Of a stretch of DNA of 17,263 nt, positions 7,763 through 15,538 are shown one piece after another; position 1 is the stretch's first letter; every line of letters begins with the position of its first letter. The translations under genes were made by a program, and so were the position numbers. The notes below the pieces were generated by a model, which had not been told where the DNA came from, did not search any database, and saw only the letters and a list, made by a program, of their open reading frames with translations. Origin of the DNA: Bordetella parapertussis (GTDB lineage: Bacteria > Pseudomonadota > Gammaproteobacteria > Burkholderiales > SG8-41); NCBI GenBank assembly GCA_945863085.1, contig CAMBCD010000015.1, positions 1 to 17,263 on the forward strand. Reading direction: 5' to 3'.

Positions 7763-10700
7763 TCGCGCGCCTGATCCGCTGGTCCATTGCCAACCGGTTC
7801 CTGGTGCTGCTGGCGACCCTGATAGTCGCCGCATGGGGCCTGTGGTCGATGCTGAAGACACCGCTGGATGCGATCCCCGACCTGTCCGACGTGCAGGTCA
7901 TCATCCGCACCACCTACCCGGGACAGGCGCCGCAGATCGTCGAAGACCAGGTCACCTATCCGTTGACCACGACCATGCTGTCGGTGCCCGGCGCAAAAAC
8001 CGTGCGCGGCTACTCCTTCTTCGGCGACTCCTTCGTCTATGTATTATTCGAGGACGGCACCGATCTCTACTGGGCGCGCTCGCGGGTGCTCGAATATCTC
8101 AACCAGGTCCAGGGTCGGCTGCCGGCGCAGGCCAAACCTGCCTTGGGCCCGGACGCCACGGGTGTGGGCTGGATTTATGAATACGCCGTGGTCGATCGCA
8201 GCGGACGCAACGACATTGCGCAATTACGCGCGCTGCAGGACTGGTTCCTCAAGTACGAATTGAAATCGGTGCCCAACGTCGCCGAAGTGGCCTCGGTGGG
8301 CGGCATGGTGCGCCAGTACCAGATCGTCCCCGACCCCGACCGCCTGCGCGCCTACAACATTCCGCTGTCGCGGGTAATTGCGGCGGTGCGTTCTGCCAAC
8401 CGCGAGGCCGGCGGTGCGGTGCTCGAACTCGGTGAAGCCGAATACATGGTGCGCGTGCGCGGCTACCTGAAAACGCTGGATGACTTTCGCGCGATACCGA
8501 TATCAACCGGCGATGGCGGTACCCCCGTGCTCCTGAAAGACGTGGCACGCATCCAGGTCGGCCCCGAACTGCGCCGCGGCATCGCCGAACTCGACGGCGA
8601 AGGTGAAACCGTCGGCGGCATCATCATCATGCGCCAGGGCAAAAACGCACTGGAAACGATAGCGGCGGTGAAAGCCAAAATCGAAGCATTAAAACCCGGC
8701 CTGCCGCCGGGCGTCGAAATCGTGCCCACCTATGACCGCTCGGGCCTGATCGAGCGCGCCGTCAGCCACCTCCGCGACAAACTGGTCGAGGAATTCATCG
8801 TGGTGGCGCTGGTGTGTTTCGTTTTCCTGTTCCATCTGCGCTCCAGCCTGGTTGCCATCATCACGCTGCCGCTCGGCATCCTGATCGCCTTCATCGTCAT
8901 GCGTTACCAGGGCGTCAACGCCAACATCATGTCGCTGGGCGGCATCGCCATCGCCATCGGCGCAATGGTGGATGCCGCGGTGGTGATGATCGAAAACGCG
9001 CACAAACATCTGGAGACCTGGCGGCATGCGCATCCCCAGGCCACACTGTCCGAATCCGAACGCTGGCGTTTGATTGGCGACGCCGCAGCGGAAGTCGGTC
9101 CGGCACTGTTCTTTTGCCTGCTGATCATCACACTGTCATTCATCCCGGTGTTTGCGCTCGAAGCGCAGGAAGGACGACTGTTTTCACCACTCGCGTTCAC
9201 CAAGACCTACGCCATGGCGGCAGCGGCCGGATTGTCGGTGACACTGGTGCCAGTACTGATGGGTTACTGGATACGCGGCCGGATACCTGATGAAAATAGC
9301 AATATAATCAACAGGTTAATTATATCGCTCTATCGCCCCCTACTGGCCGTGGTGTTGCGTTTTCCGCGCAGCACCCTGGTTGCTTCGGTTATTGTGCTGG
9401 CGATCAGCGTGATTCCCGCGACACGCCTCGGCGGCGAATTCATGCCACCGCTGGACGAGGGCGACGTGTTGTACATGCCCACCGCCCTGCCCGGCCTGTC
9501 CGCGGGCAAGGCTGCGGAAATCCTGCAACTGACCGATCGCCTGATCAAGAGTGTGCCGGAAGTCGCACGCGTATTCGGCAAGATCGGCCGCGCCGAAACC
9601 GCCACCGACCCGGCACCACTGGAAATGGTCGAGACCACGATACAGTTCAAACCGAAAAGCGAATGGCGTCCGGGCATGACCCGGGACCAACTGATCGAGG
9701 AACTCGATCGCGCGGTGCAGGTTCCGGGCCTCACCAACATCTGGGTGCCACCGATCCGCAACCGCATCGACATGCTAGCCACCGGCATCAAGAGCCCGCT
9801 GGGTATCAAGGTCTCCGGGCCTGATCTGGCGCAGATCGAACGTGTGACGCAGGACATCGAGCGCGTGGTGAAAGATGTGCCCGGCGTCACTTCGGCGCTG
9901 GCGGAACGGCTGACTGGCGGGCGCTACATCGATGTCACCATCGACCGCCTGACCGCAGCGCGTTACGGCATGAACATTGCCGACGTGCAGGACATTGTGT
10001 CGGCTGCGGTCGGTGGTGAAAACATCGCCGAAACCGTCGAAGGCCTGCAGCGTTTCCCGATCAGCGTGCGGTATCCGCGCGAACTGCGCGATTCCGTCGA
10101 AAAACTGCGCAGCCTGCCCATCGTCACCGAACGCGGCGCGCAGATCACGCTGGGCACGCTGGCAAAACTGGCTGTCGTCGATGGTCCTCCCATGCTGAAA
10201 AGCGAAAACGCACGGCTGTCGGGCTGGGTGTATGTCGACCTGCGCGGCCGCGACCTGCAGTCGGTGGTCAACGATGCCCAGCGCGCAGTGCGGGAACAGG
10301 TCAAGCTGCCCGCCGGTTATTCGGTGGCATGGTCCGGCCAGTTTGAATATCTGGAACGCGCAAAAAAACGCCTCGCGCTGGTGATCCCATTCACGCTGGT
10401 GATCATTTTTGTGCTGCTCTACCTGACGTTCCGCCGCATCGATGAAGCGCTGCTGATCATGGCAACGGTGCCGTTTGCGCTCTGCGGCGGACTGTGGCTG
10501 ATGTGGCTGCTCGGCTACAACATGTCGGTGGCTTCAGCAATCGGCTTCATCGCGCTGGCGGGCGTGGCGGCTGAATTCGGCGTGATCATGCTGCTCTATC
10601 TGCGGCAGGCGCTCGACCGGCGCATCGCTGCCGGTGCAACGCCGGATCTGCAACTGATCAAGGCAGCCATCACCGAAGGCGCGGTGCTGCGGGTGCGGCC

Positions 10701-10989
10701 GAAAGCCATGACCGTTGCAGTCATCGTTGCCGGCCTGCTGCCGATCATGTGGTCCAGCGGCACCGGCGCCGAAGTGATGCAGCGCATCGCCGCGCCGATG
10801 ATCGGCGGCATGATCACCGCGCCGCTGCTGTCGATGCTGGTGATACCGGCGGCGTGGCTGCTAATGCGGAGGCGCGGATCGGTCGGGTTAGGTTTTCCGG
10901 CAGGAACCCGGCGGATACAAGGCGCCGAAGATCGATCCGCCCCGCCTCATCGATCAGCGGCTCACAAGGCGAGACAGTGGCCCGGCTAG
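7759..10989 (+). CDS. cusA: Cu(I)/Ag(I) efflux RND pump, CusA type
   Basis: A 1076-residue inner-membrane proton antiporter that drives copper or silver out of the periplasm and cytoplasm. The start [18 protein letters not shown] is typical. Residues I can place: D405 and E412 in [13 protein letters not shown] (transmembrane helix 4), E939 in GVAAEFGV and K982 in RVRPKAMTV (proton relay), and the metal-site methionines M573 (LYMPTALPG), M623 (PLEMVETT) and M672 (NRIDMLATG). These three match E. coli CusA numbering as I recall it, which argues for monovalent copper/silver over CzcA-type divalent ions. GGGGG at 7748-7752 is a plausible ribosome site. The homologous part ends near WLLMRRR; about 33 further charged residues follow, not found in E. 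coli CusA (1047 residues). A rare-codon, AT-rich patch (codons 511-522) sits between the two pump halves. The stop shares CTAG with the converging ATP-grasp gene. Confidence 0.96.
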   Translation: MIARLIRWSIANRFLVLLATLIVAAWGLWSMLKTPLDAIPDLSDVQVIIRTTYPGQAPQIVEDQVTYPLTTTMLSVPGAKTVRGYSFFGDSFVYVLFEDGTDLYWARSRVLEYLNQVQGRLPAQAKPALGPDATGVGWIYEYAVVDRSGRNDIAQLRALQDWFLKYELKSVPNVAEVASVGGMVRQYQIVPDPDRLRAYNIPLSRVIAAVRSANREAGGAVLELGEAEYMVRVRGYLKTLDDFRAIPISTGDGGTPVLLKDVARIQVGPELRRGIAELDGEGETVGGIIIMRQGKNALETIAAVKAKIEALKPGLPPGVEIVPTYDRSGLIERAVSHLRDKLVEEFIVVALVCFVFLFHLRSSLVAIITLPLGILIAFIVMRYQGVNANIMSLGGIAIAIGAMVDAAVVMIENAHKHLETWRHAHPQATLSESERWRLIGDAAAEVGPALFFCLLIITLSFIPVFALEAQEGRLFSPLAFTKTYAMAAAAGLSVTLVPVLMGYWIRGRIPDENSNIINRLIISLYRPLLAVVLRFPRSTLVASVIVLAISVIPATRLGGEFMPPLDEGDVLYMPTALPGLSAGKAAEILQLTDRLIKSVPEVARVFGKIGRAETATDPAPLEMVETTIQFKPKSEWRPGMTRDQLIEELDRAVQVPGLTNIWVPPIRNRIDMLATGIKSPLGIKVSGPDLAQIERVTQDIERVVKDVPGVTSALAERLTGGRYIDVTIDRLTAARYGMNIADVQDIVSAAVGGENIAETVEGLQRFPISVRYPRELRDSVEKLRSLPIVTERGAQITLGTLAKLAVVDGPPMLKSENARLSGWVYVDLRGRDLQSVVNDAQRAVREQVKLPAGYSVAWSGQFEYLERAKKRLALVIPFTLVIIFVLLYLTFRRIDEALLIMATVPFALCGGLWLMWLLGYNMSVASAIGFIALAGVAAEFGVIMLLYLRQALDRRIAAGATPDLQLIKAAITEGAVLRVRPKAMTVAVIVAGLLPIMWSSGTGAEVMQRIAAPMIGGMITAPLLSMLVIPAAWLLMRRRGSVGLGFPAGTRRIQGAEDRSAPPHRSAAHKARQWPG
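10930..10955 (+). repeat. Short inverted repeat near the 3' end of cusA
   Basis: GATCGAT (10930-10936) and ATCGATC (10949-10955) form a 7-bp stem with a 12-nt loop inside the cusA C-terminal tail. No T-run follows on either strand, so it does not look like an intrinsic terminator. It may simply reflect the GATC-rich tail. Confidence 0.3.
10986..10989. other. Shared CTAG: overlapping stop codons of convergent genes
   Basis: CTAG is its own reverse complement and contains TAG on both strands. The cusA stop is 10987-10989 and the ATP-grasp stop is the complement of 10986-10988, so the two coding regions overlap by 4 bp with no room for a terminator between them. Confidence 0.95.
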
Positions 10990-12272
10990 GGCGCCACGAT
11001 CACCGGCGCAAAACCGCCCCCCGGAGTACGGAAATTGGTGGTCTGGCCTGAATAAATGCGCGCGGCGAGGAGTTGCACCTTGCCGGCGTAGGTGTAAGCG
11101 CGGACATCGAACTTCAGGTCGGTCCGAACGCCGTCGACTGCCACCAAGCGCTCGCCCGGAGGCACCAATTCCTGCGCCACAAAATCGCCGGCGAGAATCT
11201 CGCCCCAGACCCGGAGTGTCAGCTTGTCTCCGCGGTAGGCCGCCTTTGCACCGTAACCGGCGAACGGCTTGAAAAAAAACTGCCGGCGCCGGCGCCACAG
11301 ATCGTTCGCGTTTTCTGCGGTGACCACACAGGTCCGGGGAACTGCAGCCTTGAGCGCATCACGAACCGCCGCAGACACTCCCCAGTCACCCAATAATCGT
11401 TCATCGCTCAGGGTGATCAGATTGCGCTTGTCCGCGTGCAGCGCATGGGCGCGCGGGTGCGGGGTCAGCACAACAGCGCCCGCCTCGTAGGCCTGGCGCA
11501 AAGCCTTGTGGCCGGGATCTGCAAGATAGAAATCAGTCAGCCGGTTGTAAACCATGTCGACAACGCTGCCCTGGCACCAGAGCCTGCCTTCCCGCCACTC
11601 GAACTCCTGCGGGTCGGCAATGCGCGCGGAGAGGCCGTTACGCCGGAACATTTGCCGGAACAATTCGAACTCCGGCGCCAGATACTGGGCGGCGGGCCCG
11701 TCATCGACGATAACCACTTCGCCAGCCGGTGCGCCACTGCGTTGCAGACGCCATTCGGCCAGGAACATGTCATAAAACCCCTGCTCCATCGCGGACAATT
11801 CATGACCCGGCGTATAAGCCCATTGCATCACCTCGCAACAGGCATGCTGGGCACGTGCCAGCGCCGCATTGAGCAGTGCCCCGCCGGCATTGGTATTGAT
11901 CTCGATCAGCCGCGGCCCCTGCGCACCGACGTGAAAGTCGTAGCCCATGAACACGCCGAGGGGTCCGAATTCACATCTTGCAATTTCAGGCGCCCGCGAC
12001 AAGGCCCGTGCCTGATAGGCCGGGAGGGCAATGACCTGTTCGATGAACTCCACCGTCAGGGCGATCGTGTCCGCCATCGGGCGCGAGACAAACACCACCG
12101 TATCCGAAAACAGATGGGGCCGGGTCAGTCCGATGCTTTGCGCAAGACCACTCAGCCCGGGTTCGCTGTCCAGGCGCTGGCGCAACAGATCCTGATCCAG
12201 GGTACGGCAGTCGCAACCATGATTCAGTGCATCGGCCGCATTCCGTGGTGCATAGGAAGTCGTCGGGTCCAT
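10986..12272 (-). CDS. Uncharacterised ATP-grasp protein with circularly permuted motif order
   Basis: A 428-residue cytoplasmic protein with no signal or membrane segment. ATP-grasp features are visible but reordered. The metal-binding motif that normally ends the fold, [13 protein letters not shown] (122-134), comes first. Later come [14 protein letters not shown] (237-250), [10 protein letters not shown] (282-291), the nucleotide-binding lysine and Gly loop [17 protein letters not shown] (332-348), the hinge [11 protein letters not shown] (365-375) and [10 protein letters not shown] (389-398), ending with [21 protein letters not shown] (about 404-424). Known ATP-grasp enzymes join a carboxylate to an amine or thiol through an acyl phosphate; permuted members exist among glutathione and glutathionylspermidine synthetase relatives. 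I cannot name the substrate. The ATG at 12272 lies 28 bp after the ABC ATPase gene on the same strand, so it is probably the last gene of the exporter operon. Its ribosome site is weak, so the start is uncertain. Its TAG overlaps the cusA stop. Confidence 0.82.
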   Translation of the reverse strand: MDPTTSYAPRNAADALNHGCDCRTLDQDLLRQRLDSEPGLSGLAQSIGLTRPHLFSDTVVFVSRPMADTIALTVEFIEQVIALPAYQARALSRAPEIARCEFGPLGVFMGYDFHVGAQGPRLIEINTNAGGALLNAALARAQHACCEVMQWAYTPGHELSAMEQGFYDMFLAEWRLQRSGAPAGEVVIVDDGPAAQYLAPEFELFRQMFRRNGLSARIADPQEFEWREGRLWCQGSVVDMVYNRLTDFYLADPGHKALRQAYEAGAVVLTPHPRAHALHADKRNLITLSDERLLGDWGVSAAVRDALKAAVPRTCVVTAENANDLWRRRRQFFFKPFAGYGAKAAYRGDKLTLRVWGEILAGDFVAQELVPPGERLVAVDGVRTDLKFDVRAYTYAGKVQLLAARIYSGQTTNFRTPGGGFAPVIVAP

Positions 12273-12300
12273 GTCAAGTCATCATATCCGGAGTGTCGAT

Positions 12301-13011
12301 TCAGAAGCTGCGTCCTTCACCTGCCTCCTCGATGGTCTGCCCGTCGCGGATATGGTAGATGCGCTTGAAGGTCGGGATGATTTTCTCGTCGTGGGTCACC
12401 ACGATGATGGCGGTCTGGTACTGGCTGGCCATTTGGTTCAGGATGCGCACTACGGCCAGCGCCCGTTCGCTGTCCAGCGGTGCGGTCGGCTCATCGGCCA
12501 GGATCACCGGGGGGCGGTTGGCCAGGGCGCGCGCGATCGACACCCGCTGTTGCTCGCCGCCCGACAATTCGGATGGCAGCGCCTTCGCCCGATGCGCCAC
12601 GTCGAGCGCCTGCAGCAACTCCAGCGCCCGCGCCCGCGCCTCGGCATTGCGTCGTCCCGCCAGCATCGGCAGCAAGGCCACATTGTCGGTGACATCAAGA
12701 AAAGGGATCAGATAGGGCGCCTGGAATATGAAACCGATGCGGTCGCGGCGCAATTCCCGTAGATCGGAGATCTTCCAGCCGTTGTCGTATATAACCTCGC
12801 CACCCAGAGTCATGCGACCGCGCGTGGGCTCGATCACCGCACCCAGACATTTGAGCAATGTCGTCTTGCCTGAGCCGCTGGGGCCGATCAGGCCGACCAC
12901 CTCGCCGGGTGCGACGCGCATGTTGACATCCTTGAGTGCGTCGACCGCCGAGGCGCCTTCGCCGTAACGCTTGCTCAGACCCGTGATGGTGATGCCGGCA
13001 GCGTGTTCCAC
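12301..13011 (-). CDS. ABC exporter ATP-binding protein (MacB/DevA/LolD-like)
   Basis: A 236-residue cytoplasmic ATPase that would power the FtsX-like permease encoded just upstream. All nucleotide-binding elements are present: Walker A GPSGSGKTT (43-51), Q-loop glutamine Q97 (FIFQAPYL), signature LSGGEQQRVSIARAL (149-163), Walker B VILADEP (169-175) and switch histidine H207 (VVTHDEK). The D-loop reads APLDS where A-A-L-D is more usual. The size and the LSGGEQQRV form match the MacB/LolD/DevA class that works with mechanotransmission-type permeases rather than classic transporters. The start is a GTG at 13011, one base past the permease TGA. An ATG at 13013 is in another frame and does not give this protein. 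The substrate cannot be told from the ATPase. Confidence 0.92.
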   Translation of the reverse strand: MEHAAGITITGLSKRYGEGASAVDALKDVNMRVAPGEVVGLIGPSGSGKTTLLKCLGAVIEPTRGRMTLGGEVIYDNGWKISDLRELRRDRIGFIFQAPYLIPFLDVTDNVALLPMLAGRRNAEARARALELLQALDVAHRAKALPSELSGGEQQRVSIARALANRPPVILADEPTAPLDSERALAVVRILNQMASQYQTAIIVVTHDEKIIPTFKRIYHIRDGQTIEEAGEGRSF

Positions 13012-13012
13012 A

Positions 13013-14206
13013 TCAACCGCCGATCGCCGTCGCCGGATCCACCCGCAGCGCGGCGCGTATCGCCAGCGTGCTGGCCAAGGCGCACACCAGCATTACCACG
13101 ACGAATCCGCGCACCGCATCCCCTGTTTCGAGCAGCACGTATTTCGGGAATGCCGGCGCCCACAGGGTCGCGCTGATCTTGCCGACGATGAACCCGATCA
13201 CCCCGAGACCCATGGCCTGCTGCAGGATCATGCCGGCGATGGTGCGGTTGCGCGTGCCGATCAGCTTGAGCACGGCAATTTCGCGAATCTTGCCGAGCGT
13301 CATGGTGTAAATGATGAAAGCAACGATGGCCGCGCTGACCACCGCCAGTATCACAAGGAACATGCCGATCTGCCGGGCCGCCGTAGCGATAAGCTTGGCG
13401 ATCAGGATGTCCTCCATCTGCGCCCGGGTGAAGGCCTGCAGATGTTTCCAGCGCCGGATCTCCGCCGCCACTGCTTCGGGCGCATGGCCTGCGATCACGT
13501 TGACCAGCACGGCATTGACGTTACGGTTGCTGGCCTGCGAGGCGTTGATGGCCTCCAGCAGGCCGGGAACGCCGGGACGGTTGAGCGCGGGATTCTGCGC
13601 GGTACGGGCGCGCTCGCTGACAATGGCATCGTTGTCTTTCAGGAACTGTGCCTCCTGCGCGTCCTTGAGCGGAATGAACACCATCGGGTCGCCGCCGGAG
13701 GACACCATGCGCCGGGTCAGGCCGACCACGGTGTATTCATGGCGGCGGATGCGGATGCGGTCACCGATTTCGAAGCCGGTCGAAACGTCGGCCACGGCTT
13801 CGTAGTGGCTGCGGGTCGGCCGCCGTCCAGCCACCAGATAATTCGGCTCGCCCGGCTGCTGGGGCTCGAAACCGACCACCATGGCGCGGATTTCGGCGTC
13901 GCCCTTGCGCACCTGCATGGTCAGGTAAGTGATATTGGCCGCGCGCGCCACGCCATGCATGCCGAGTATGCCGCGATAAACGTCGTCGCGGATGCTCGAA
14001 GATTCCGCATAGGGCCCCTGTGTGTCTTTCTGCACCACCCACAGGTCGGCGCCGCTGTTGGTGAGCAGCACCTTCGCATCATCCACCATGCCGCGATAGA
14101 CACCAGCCATGCTGAGGGTGACGCCGATCAGCAACCCGAGGCCGAGCCCGGTCAGCACAAACTTGCCCCAGGAATGGAGGATGTCCCGTCCTGCGAGACT
14201 GATCAC
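13013..14206 (-). CDS. ABC exporter permease, FtsX-like (MacB/DevC type)
   Basis: A 397-residue inner-membrane permease. One membrane helix lies near the N-terminus (about 15-36, FVLTGLGLGLLIGVTL), then a large periplasmic domain (about 40-278), then three C-terminal helices (about 281-302, 324-345 and 368-388). The linker after the second helix, GKIREIAVLKLIGT (305-318), is the FtsX-family signature. This layout is that of MacB, LolC/E and DevC permeases, which pass periplasmic substrates or lipids outward by mechanical coupling instead of forming a conventional channel. It starts with GTG at 14206, overlapping the adaptor stop (GTGA), with a GGGGGA ribosome site before it, so the two genes are translationally coupled. 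The periplasmic domain gives no direct clue to the substrate. Confidence 0.9.
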   Translation of the reverse strand: MISLAGRDILHSWGKFVLTGLGLGLLIGVTLSMAGVYRGMVDDAKVLLTNSGADLWVVQKDTQGPYAESSSIRDDVYRGILGMHGVARAANITYLTMQVRKGDAEIRAMVVGFEPQQPGEPNYLVAGRRPTRSHYEAVADVSTGFEIGDRIRIRRHEYTVVGLTRRMVSSGGDPMVFIPLKDAQEAQFLKDNDAIVSERARTAQNPALNRPGVPGLLEAINASQASNRNVNAVLVNVIAGHAPEAVAAEIRRWKHLQAFTRAQMEDILIAKLIATAARQIGMFLVILAVVSAAIVAFIIYTMTLGKIREIAVLKLIGTRNRTIAGMILQQAMGLGVIGFIVGKISATLWAPAFPKYVLLETGDAVRGFVVVMLVCALASTLAIRAALRVDPATAIGG

Positions 14207-15393
14207 CCGGGGTCCCCCTGCAGCGATTTCACCACCTGGATGCGGCTGCTCTCCTCGAGGTCACGCTCGCTGTAGACAATGACCTCGTCGCCAGCCTTGA
14301 GGCCCTCGGTGATCTGCATCCTGCCGTCGGCACCCTGCGCGCCGATTTTGACCGCGGCAAAACGCAAGCCACCGTCCTCGAGAATCCAGACACCGCTGTC
14401 GGCGCCGCGGCGGCGCAGCGCTGCATTGGGCACCAGCAGCGCAGCGCGCACCATCGGCAGGCGCAATGTGATCTCGGCCATTTCGCCGATTGAAAGACCT
14501 TGAGGCGGCTGGTCGAAAACGACAGCAGCAATACGTTCCTCGGTCACGCTGTCACTGACCAGTTCGACCCGTGCCACGGCGCCCGCGAGCACGGCACTGG
14601 GATTGGAACGCAGGGTGATATTGGCTGGAACGCCGGCCTGCAGACCGGTCGATCGGCTCTGGTCAAGTCGCATGCGGATCCACAGGCTTGCGGGATCCAT
14701 CAGTTTGAGCACCGCCTGGCCGGCGACCACCGTGGAACCAGGCTCGGCATCACGCGAAGTCACCACACCGTCGACCGGCGCCGTCAGCCGGATGTTCGCC
14801 CTCAGGCTGCCCGCTGCTGCCCGCTCCGCCTCAAGCCGGTTAATGTCCTGCCGCGCACTGGAAAGCGCTGATTCGGCGGCTGCGAACTGTGCGTCGGCGG
14901 ATTGCTGCTGCTGAATCCGGGTCTCCACCGCGCTGGAACTGACAAAACCCTTGTTCCCGAGGTCCCGAAAGCGGCGCGCTTCGGCCACGGCCAGCGACTG
15001 CCGGCTTTTTGCATCCCTCACCTGAGCCGCGGCACTCGCTACCGCACTGCGCGCGCGGGCGATTGCGGCATCCGCCGCGGTCAACCGCGCATCCAGGTCG
15101 ACCGGATCCATTTCCGCCAACAATTGCCCGGCCTTCACTTTCTCGCCGACATCGACCAGCACCTGCCGGACCCTGCCCGCCGTGGTGGGCCCGACCAGAT
15201 AGGCGCGGCGCGCTTCGACCACGCCGATGCCAAATAACGCGGGCTGCACTTCTCCCTTCACCACCCGCGCCACGGTCACTTTGATCGGCGCCAGCGGACC
15301 GCTGCGGGTCGCGACCCAACCCAGTCCGGCAACCAGGATCAGGCCGAGCACAACAAACCAGATCTGGCGCGGCACAGCAGGGAATCGCTTCAT
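14203..15393 (-). CDS. Periplasmic adaptor (membrane-fusion protein) of the ABC exporter, MacA/DevB-like
   Basis: A 396-residue membrane-fusion protein that would bridge the permease and an outer-membrane TolC-type channel. It has an N-terminal anchor helix (about residues 10-29, IWFVVLGLILVAGLGWV), a lipoyl-type half with AGRVRQVLVDVGEKVKAGQLL (about 72-92), a long Ala/Arg/Gln-rich coiled-coil hairpin (about 98-185), the second lipoyl half (LTAPVDGVVTSRDAEPGS) and beta-barrel/membrane-proximal parts (VPNAALRRRG, EGLKAGDEVIVY). The ATG at 15393 is chosen over a TTG at 15417 because GGAG lies 7 bp before it. No TolC gene is in this operon, so the channel must be supplied from elsewhere. HlyD-like adaptors also serve RND pumps, but the adjacent FtsX permease and ATPase settle the ABC assignment. 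Confidence 0.9.
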   Translation of the reverse strand: MKRFPAVPRQIWFVVLGLILVAGLGWVATRSGPLAPIKVTVARVVKGEVQPALFGIGVVEARRAYLVGPTTAGRVRQVLVDVGEKVKAGQLLAEMDPVDLDARLTAADAAIARARSAVASAAAQVRDAKSRQSLAVAEARRFRDLGNKGFVSSSAVETRIQQQQSADAQFAAAESALSSARQDINRLEAERAAAGSLRANIRLTAPVDGVVTSRDAEPGSTVVAGQAVLKLMDPASLWIRMRLDQSRSTGLQAGVPANITLRSNPSAVLAGAVARVELVSDSVTEERIAAVVFDQPPQGLSIGEMAEITLRLPMVRAALLVPNAALRRRGADSGVWILEDGGLRFAAVKIGAQGADGRMQITEGLKAGDEVIVYSERDLEESSRIQVVKSLQGDPG

Positions 15394-15538
15394 CAACCAT
15401 CTCCATAGGAATGCCAAACAGGCGTCATCAGATGCATTTGCAATCGCAATGGTACCGATCAGACCGCAGGCACCATGATCGGCGGGTCCGTACGATCCGA
15501 CCTTGATCAGGATCAGGTTTGCTGCAAGTCGGGATGGA
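15394..15538. promoter_or_regulatory. Intergenic region upstream of the exporter operon, rich in GATC
   Basis: This 145-bp gap separates the kinase stop from the adaptor start and is the likeliest site of an exporter promoter. GATC occurs at 15457, 15477, 15494, 15505, 15511 and 15537, the last site reaching into the kinase stop. A near-perfect inverted repeat, CATTTGC-AATC-GCAATG with one bulged base, spans 15435-15451. I found no convincing -10/-35 pair reading toward the adaptor. Confidence 0.4.
15435..15451. repeat. Operator-like inverted repeat upstream of the adaptor gene
   Basis: CATTTGC (15435-15441) and GCAATG (15446-15451) are inverted around a 4-bp centre with one unpaired base, 42 bp before the adaptor ATG. 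The place suits a regulator site, possibly for the neighbouring response regulator, but a single copy is weak evidence. Confidence 0.3.

Noticed and set aside
10930..10955. Intrinsic terminator for cusA at the GATCGAT inverted repeat
   Set aside because: The stem is only 7 bp, lies within the coding region, and has no T-run on either strand.
12971..14275. Long plus-strand open frame (434 codons) opposite the ABC permease
   Set aside because: It is antisense to a permease with clear FtsX features; the translation is His/Arg/Asp-rich without membrane or domain signals, typical of a shadow frame.
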